Source of the DNA: DASQZT01 sp035638575
GTDB taxonomy: Bacteria > Acidobacteriota > Terriglobia > Bryobacterales > Bryobacteraceae
DNA length: 64,000 bases
Reading direction: 5' to 3'
Assembly: GCA_035638575.1 (NCBI GenBank)
Contig: DASQZT010000043.1
Span: 1-64,000, forward strand
Shown here piece by piece: positions 59,587 through 64,000 of this stretch. The number at the start of each line of letters is the position of its first letter. The first letter of the stretch is position 1. The position numbers and the translations under genes are program-made. The notes under the pieces were generated by a model. That model saw only the letters and a list, made by a program, of their open reading frames with translations, was not told where the DNA came from and searched no databases.

Positions 59587-61000
59587 TGCGCAGGCGAACG
59601 CGGCTCGTCGTCACATCTTTTTCGGTGCGGATCAGGCGGCACGCTCCGATGCTCGTGGCCTCGGCCACCGGCGACCAGCCGCCGTCCTTGCCTTCGTCCA
59701 CCGCGAACGCATCCACGCGCTGCCCCAGCCGGATGTTTTCCCGGAGGCGGATCACGTTGAACGTGACGTGGTGGCCCATGTCGAACACGACGTCGGCGGT
59801 GGTGACGCCATCGTCGGAGCTCCAATAGCTGTAGCGGTCGCCGTCGAGCAGATTGCGCGGATCGAACGACTTGCTCTTCCCGCGCACCTGTGAGGCCGTG
59901 ACCTTGGCCTTGGCGGCCAGGTTCTGGGCGAACGTGGAACCGACCAGGCCGCCGAACTCGCGGAGCGCCTTTACGTCGTTCTCATGCAACAGGCCCCGGC
60001 GGTCCGGAGGCACGTTGAGCAGCAGGCTCCCGCCGCGCCCCACCGAGCGGTAGTACAGGTTGAGAAGCTGCGCCGGAGTCTTCACGCGCTCGTTCTCGCG
60101 CTCATGCCAGAACCAGCCCGGGCGGATCGAAACATCGCACTCCGGCGGCAGCCACTTCGCGCCGTTGCGCGTGCCGGTGCCGCTCTGGCTGGCCTTCACG
60201 TCGCCGGGCGAGGCCGCGCCGCCGCCCTGGCCCACGGGATCGTAAGTCTCCCAGCACGTGTCGCCGGCGAACCCGCGCTCGTTCCCCACCCAGCGGATGT
60301 CCGGCCCCACGTCGCTGAAGATCACCGCGTCGGGCTGGAGCGAGTGTGTCAGGTCCCAGGTCTTCGGCCAGTCGTAGTAAGTGCGCTTGTCGATGACGCG
60401 CTTTTCCCTAGCGCCGCCGTAGTATCCGTCGCCCCCGTTGGCGCCGTCGTGCCACACTTCGAAAATCGGCCCGTACCCCGTCAGCAGCTCGCGCAACTGC
60501 TCGCGGTAGACCGCGATGTATTCTGGCTTGCCGTACTGCGCGTTGTTGCGGTCCCAGGGCGAAAGATACACGCCGAATTTCAACCCGTGCCGGCGGGCGG
60601 CCTCCGCGAGGTCCTTGACCACGTCGCCCTTCCCGCCGCGCCACGACGAGCCGCGCACCGAGTGTTCGGTGGTCTTCGTGGGCCACAGGCAGAAGCCGTC
60701 GTGATGCTTGCACGTGAGGATGGCGCCCGTCATTCCGCCGGCCTTCAAGGTGAGGATGATGGCATCGGCATCGAAGGCCGTCGGGTTGAACACGTTCGGA
60801 TCCTCGTCGCCGTTGCCCCATTCGCGGTCGGTAAAGGTGTTGACCGTGAAGTGGAGGAACGCGTAGGTCTCCATTTCGTGCCAGCGGACCTGGCGCGCGG
60901 AAGGCAGTGCGCCGTAGGCGGACGGCGGTCCTGGCGCGGCGGCAGCGGCCGGGGCCAGGGCGGAGGCAAGAAGAAAGCGGCGGCGGGAGAGATGAGTCAC
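59522..61000 (-). CDS. GH29 alpha-L-fucosidase, exported
   Basis: The best start is GTG 61000, giving THLSRRRFLLASALAPAAA, a twin-arginine signal; no ATG fits. The 492-residue protein has a GH29 barrel: YAFLHFTVNTFTDREWGNGD, ILTCKHHDGFCLWPTK, KFGVYLSPWDRN, and FEVWHDGANGG with the likely nucleophile aspartate. The C-terminal ~130 residues look like an F5/8-type carbohydrate-binding domain (FDPRNLLDGDRYSYWSS, VRLRITQAAACP). Fucose release beside two sulfatases suggests a sulfated fucan or similar glycan. Confidence 0.88.
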   Translation of the reverse strand: MTHLSRRRFLLASALAPAAAAAPGPPSAYGALPSARQVRWHEMETYAFLHFTVNTFTDREWGNGDEDPNVFNPTAFDADAIILTLKAGGMTGAILTCKHHDGFCLWPTKTTEHSVRGSSWRGGKGDVVKDLAEAARRHGLKFGVYLSPWDRNNAQYGKPEYIAVYREQLRELLTGYGPIFEVWHDGANGGDGYYGGAREKRVIDKRTYYDWPKTWDLTHSLQPDAVIFSDVGPDIRWVGNERGFAGDTCWETYDPVGQGGGAASPGDVKASQSGTGTRNGAKWLPPECDVSIRPGWFWHERENERVKTPAQLLNLYYRSVGRGGSLLLNVPPDRRGLLHENDVKALREFGGLVGSTFAQNLAAKAKVTASQVRGKSKSFDPRNLLDGDRYSYWSSDDGVTTADVVFDMGHHVTFNVIRLRENIRLGQRVDAFAVDEGKDGGWSPVAEATSIGACRLIRTEKDVTTSRVRLRITQAAACPAISEFGLFREGQA

Positions 61001-61074
61001 GTCGGATGTCCTCAAACAACATTGGAACACGTGGCACGTGTCTTCGCGTCGGGCGCGTGAGCCCCCCGCCCGCT

Positions 61075-61305
61075 TCACTTCTTCAGCGCCGCCTGCCAGT
61101 TCAGCACCACGGTGATGGGAGAGGACGCACCGGATTCTTCCAGCGGCGCGCTGTTGATCAGGAATCTTTGCCCGTCGCCGGTGACATCGTATTCGTGCGA
61201 ACGTAACAAGCGGCTGCCGCCGAAGATGGGCGCCGGGAACAGGGCTTTGGCGGGACGCTGCAACGCTTCCTGGAATAGCGATTCGATCTGCTGCCGGCGT
61301 TCCAT
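61075..61305 (-). pseudogene. Kinase-TolB protein reduced by a large internal deletion
   Basis: The 76-residue frame joins two ends of a kinase-propeller protein. MERRQQIESLFQEALQRP matches a common N-terminal opening of acidobacterial kinases. RLLRSHEYDVTGDGQRFLIN to TVVLNWQAALKK matches their C-terminal end. Compare YDVSPDGKRFLMLK and VVVNWFEELRR in the adjacent intact gene. Everything between, the whole kinase domain and propeller, is gone. It begins 12 bases after the intact kinase stop on the same strand, implying a former tandem pair. A functional small protein seems unlikely. Confidence 0.65.
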
Positions 61306-61317
61306 CGCAGGAGAACT

Positions 61318-63960
61318 CTATTTCTCCGCCGGCACGCGCCGGCGCAATTCCTCGAACCAGTTCACCACCACGTGTAATTGACCGGGACCCGTGTTCTGTG
61401 CGGCCACCGGCTTGAGCATCAGAAACCGCTTGCCATCCGGCGAAACATCGTAAGTCGCACTGTAGTCGAAACCAGGATCTAAATAGTGCCCTTCGAAAAG
61501 CAACTGAGGAGCACCGGCGCGGAAAGCCGGGGTCGTCTGGATATCCACTGCCATCATCTTGTCACCGTTGCGGTAGAATAGCTCGCGGCCGGTACGAGCC
61601 CATCGCGGCATTGTCCCGCCCCCGTTGGAAACGGGCTCTTTTCTTCCGGGACCGGGGTACGGCGCCACATAAACCTCGTAGCGCCCGGTCTCATCCGACT
61701 GATAGGCAACCCACCGTCCATCCGGGGAGAACTGAGGTTGAGCCTTCGAGAACTGCGAATCCAAAAAAGGTTGCGGTTTGGCATCGGCGGAAGCGCCCCC
61801 GGCCAGGGACAACAGCCACATGCCGAACTGTGACCGAGGCCCTCCCTGTCGCAATTCATATCCGATGGCCAGTTTGCCATCGGGCGATACCGAGCTGGCA
61901 ATAGTTCCAAAAACAGGTTGCAGCGTGGCAACAACCGTGGCCGGGCCACTACCGTCGGCGGGTATCGAGCGAGCCCCCCAGCCTCGCCCTGTGCGGTCGT
62001 AAGACGTGTAAATCAACTTCGCATCCGGGGTCCAAACCGGGGCGAAACTGGCCTCATCGGACGTGAGGCGGGTCAGTGTGCCGCGAGCCAGGCCGTAAAG
62101 CCAGATATCGGCCTTGAAGGCCATTACCGACCCTTCCGCCATCTCAAAGGCCACGCGCTCACCGTCCGGCGAAACGGCCGGGGCGGCGTATCCGTGCGGC
62201 GGCGCCGGCAACGGTTGCTCTGCTCCCTTGCGGTCCACCCAGACCAGCGTATTGTTTGTAAATGTTGGGCTGGCGCCAAGAACATATGCCAGCGTGCCCG
62301 AATCGGAGAAACCGAGTGAGCCAAACGGACCGGCCCAATCTTGAACTCCATCCAGCACGGGGACTGGCGAACCCTTTACCTGAAGGCGGTTCGCGTCGAA
62401 GGGCACGGCCATCACCGATCCGGTCGCTCCGTCGTAGTAGACCAGGTGGCCAATCCCCGACGGCGGGTTGGTATTCGCAAATCGAGCAAATGAATTGCTC
62501 TCGAGCACGGTCTTTTTCTCGCCCGTTTGCAGGTTGAGCACCACCGCCGAAGCGCCCTGCGTCCTCCAGACCGTAAAGAGGACATTGCGGCCGCCAGGCA
62601 GCAGTTGCGGCGCCGCATAGTAGAGCTCGCCACTCCTGGCGTCCGGCGTGGCCAGGATCTGAGGTTGCCCCCCGCCGGACGGCACCCGCAGCAGCATGCC
62701 CTTGGTGCTGAAAAGGATGTTGCCGTCGTCTTCCCAGTTCGGAGCCGGGGGGTGTCCTATTGGGGCCTCTGCCAGCGCCACAGACGGCCCGCCGGCCACT
62801 GAGACTTTTCTCAGTTGCCGCGGTGTGGCCTGGTCTACATAACTGATCCACTGGCCATCCGGCGAGAAAGAAGGGAAAAGGGCCCCCTCCGTTCCGGGGA
62901 TCAGTCTTGTTTCGAGCTGATCCATCATCCGCACATAGATCTCCCGTCGAGGCCCTCCCGAAAAGGCGACGCGCGATCCATCGCGGGACACCGCTATGAC
63001 GCCGGATAGGCCAGTTCCCTCGGGAAGAGCAGTCGTGAAGTGGGTCACGGTCCGAGCAGCCGGCGGTGCCGGCCGCAGCCAGCCCCACAGCGAGATCGCG
63101 GCGATCACTGTCAGCACTGCCGCCACGATCCACCCCACCATTCCGAGCCGCGACCGTAAGGGAGCGGTTTCCGCCCCCTCCTCCAGCAACTCCCACGCGT
63201 CGCCGATGTCGCGCAGACGCCGTTTCGGATCTTTCTCCAGGCATTTTCGCAACAGCCGCCGCACCTTCGCCGGAGCCTCATCCAAACGCGGCTCCTCCTT
63301 CACCACCGACGCCAGAGTTTCCGTCAGATCCCCGCCCTGGAACAGCCGCTTTCCGGTGAGCATCTCGTACAGCACCACGCCGAAGGCCCATATGTCGGCG
63401 CGTTTGTCCACCGCTTTGCCGCGCGCCTGCTCCGGCGACATATACGCGGCCGTACCCAGGATCATTCCCACGTGCGTGGGCGAGATGGTCATGGTGGGCG
63501 AGCTCTGCGGGTCGCCCGATGCCGTCTCGACGGTCTTCGCCAGCCCGAAATCCAGCACCTTCACCGTCCCGTCCGCCTTGACCTTGATGTTCCCCGGTTT
63601 CAGATCGCGATGCACGATGCCCTTCTCGTGCGCCGCTTCCAGCGCATCGCCGATCTGCCGCGCGATGCGCAGAGCCTCTTCCAGCGGCAGCGGCCCCTGG
63701 GGCGACTCGCCATCCACCAATTCCATCACCAGGTAATTCGGGCCGACGTCGTAGATATGGCAGATGTTGGGATGGTTCAGTGCCGCCACCGCGCGCGCTT
63801 CGCGCTCGAAGCGGTCGGAGAATCGTTCCTGCGAGACCTTGATGGCGACGTCGCGATTGAGGCGCGGATCGCGGGCGCGATACACCTCACCCATCCCGCC
63901 CGCGCCGATGCATGCCAGGATTTCGTAGGGACCCAGTCGCTCTCCTACGGTGAGTGCCAT
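61318..63960 (-). CDS. Serine/threonine kinase with TolB/WD40-like propeller
   Basis: An 880-residue protein. The Hanks-type kinase domain (~12-270) has GAGGMGEVYRA, catalytic VAIKVS lysine 41, IVHRDLKPGNIKV, LDFGLAK and YMSPEQARGK, all active-site residues intact. A single membrane helix (MVGWIVAAVLTVIAAISLWG, ~275) leads to a ~570-residue propeller outside the cell (VSRDGSRVAFSGG, FPSFSPDGQWISYVD, PQFSPDGRWVAYQSDETGRY). Such proteins presumably sense external ligands. The start is ATG 63960. A TACAAT box at 63978-63983 on the minus strand could be its -10 element. Confidence 0.9.
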   Translation of the reverse strand: MALTVGERLGPYEILACIGAGGMGEVYRARDPRLNRDVAIKVSQERFSDRFEREARAVAALNHPNICHIYDVGPNYLVMELVDGESPQGPLPLEEALRIARQIGDALEAAHEKGIVHRDLKPGNIKVKADGTVKVLDFGLAKTVETASGDPQSSPTMTISPTHVGMILGTAAYMSPEQARGKAVDKRADIWAFGVVLYEMLTGKRLFQGGDLTETLASVVKEEPRLDEAPAKVRRLLRKCLEKDPKRRLRDIGDAWELLEEGAETAPLRSRLGMVGWIVAAVLTVIAAISLWGWLRPAPPAARTVTHFTTALPEGTGLSGVIAVSRDGSRVAFSGGPRREIYVRMMDQLETRLIPGTEGALFPSFSPDGQWISYVDQATPRQLRKVSVAGGPSVALAEAPIGHPPAPNWEDDGNILFSTKGMLLRVPSGGGQPQILATPDARSGELYYAAPQLLPGGRNVLFTVWRTQGASAVVLNLQTGEKKTVLESNSFARFANTNPPSGIGHLVYYDGATGSVMAVPFDANRLQVKGSPVPVLDGVQDWAGPFGSLGFSDSGTLAYVLGASPTFTNNTLVWVDRKGAEQPLPAPPHGYAAPAVSPDGERVAFEMAEGSVMAFKADIWLYGLARGTLTRLTSDEASFAPVWTPDAKLIYTSYDRTGRGWGARSIPADGSGPATVVATLQPVFGTIASSVSPDGKLAIGYELRQGGPRSQFGMWLLSLAGGASADAKPQPFLDSQFSKAQPQFSPDGRWVAYQSDETGRYEVYVAPYPGPGRKEPVSNGGGTMPRWARTGRELFYRNGDKMMAVDIQTTPAFRAGAPQLLFEGHYLDPGFDYSATYDVSPDGKRFLMLKPVAAQNTGPGQLHVVVNWFEELRRRVPAEK

Positions 63961-64000
63961 CTGGCTGGTTGCTTATGATTGTACTGGAACCGGCGCGTTG

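Overview
The window looks like a chromosome segment from an Acidobacterium of the Solibacter/Bryobacter type. Three things point there: a beta-propeller protein with the Solibacter-type C-terminal domain (38.8-42.0 kb), several Oar-like TonB-dependent outer-membrane proteins with an N-terminal carboxypeptidase-regulatory domain, and serine/threonine kinases fused to TolB/WD40-like propellers. Most of the DNA is GC-rich and densely coding. All calls come from reading the sequence; no database search was run.

Layout. 0-0.4 kb: edge of a PIN/ribbon-helix-helix toxin-antitoxin pair. 0.5-5.5 kb: housekeeping run apt-ispE-prs-rplY-pth-rpsF-rpsR-rplI, mostly overlapping or closely spaced. 5.5-10.9 kb: extradiol dioxygenase, acyl-CoA carboxylase beta subunit, HpnI-like glycosyltransferase and selB. 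10.9-15.2 kb: an island of visibly lower GC (trypsin-like protease, SAP protein with a MuF-like cysteine tail, zinc-ribbon membrane protein, small orphan ORF), closed by a frameshifted serine-recombinase remnant that runs into a tRNA-Phe 3' half, the signature of a tRNA-targeted element. 15.4-24.6 kb: Oar-like TonB protein, GT39-like glycosyltransferase, and a peptide-type ABC transporter translationally coupled to a GAF/degenerate-GGDEF protein. 24.6-28.5 kb: c-di-GMP node (Fis-type AAA+ regulator, PilZ protein, membrane HD-GYP-GAF-GGDEF protein). 28.7-32.5 kb: two secreted proteins sharing a domain, rnhB, rplS and a truncated Oar-like fragment. 32.7-38.0 kb: mannonate-dehydratase-like protein, hemerythrin, small unknowns, large TPR lipoprotein. 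38.2-43.3 kb: decayed RelE-type module, Solibacter-type propeller, lysozyme-like protein, a 48-residue membrane protein and a decayed kinase. 43.5-51.7 kb: PEP-CTERM ice-binding-like protein, glycine-rich TonB/DUF5666 pair, DUF3300/DUF2950 pair. 52-54.7 kb: rpsA, HU/IHF, HIT hydrolase. 54.7-61.0 kb: DUF2071, two sulfatases, their radical-SAM maturase and a GH29 fucosidase. 61-64 kb: kinase remnant and a full kinase-propeller protein.

Functional themes are translation and nucleotide supply (left), c-di-GMP signalling beside peptide uptake (centre), and extracytoplasmic glycan handling, where a predicted maturase sits with its two likely sulfatase substrates and a fucosidase (right). Decay is frequent: a recombinase, a RelE toxin, two kinases, an Oar-like protein and one secreted protein are frameshifted, deleted or truncated. 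The best candidates for something undescribed are the 11-15 kb island and the c-di-GMP/transport locus at 23.7-28.5 kb. Several small genes (48, 49 and 88 residues) have strong ribosome binding sites.
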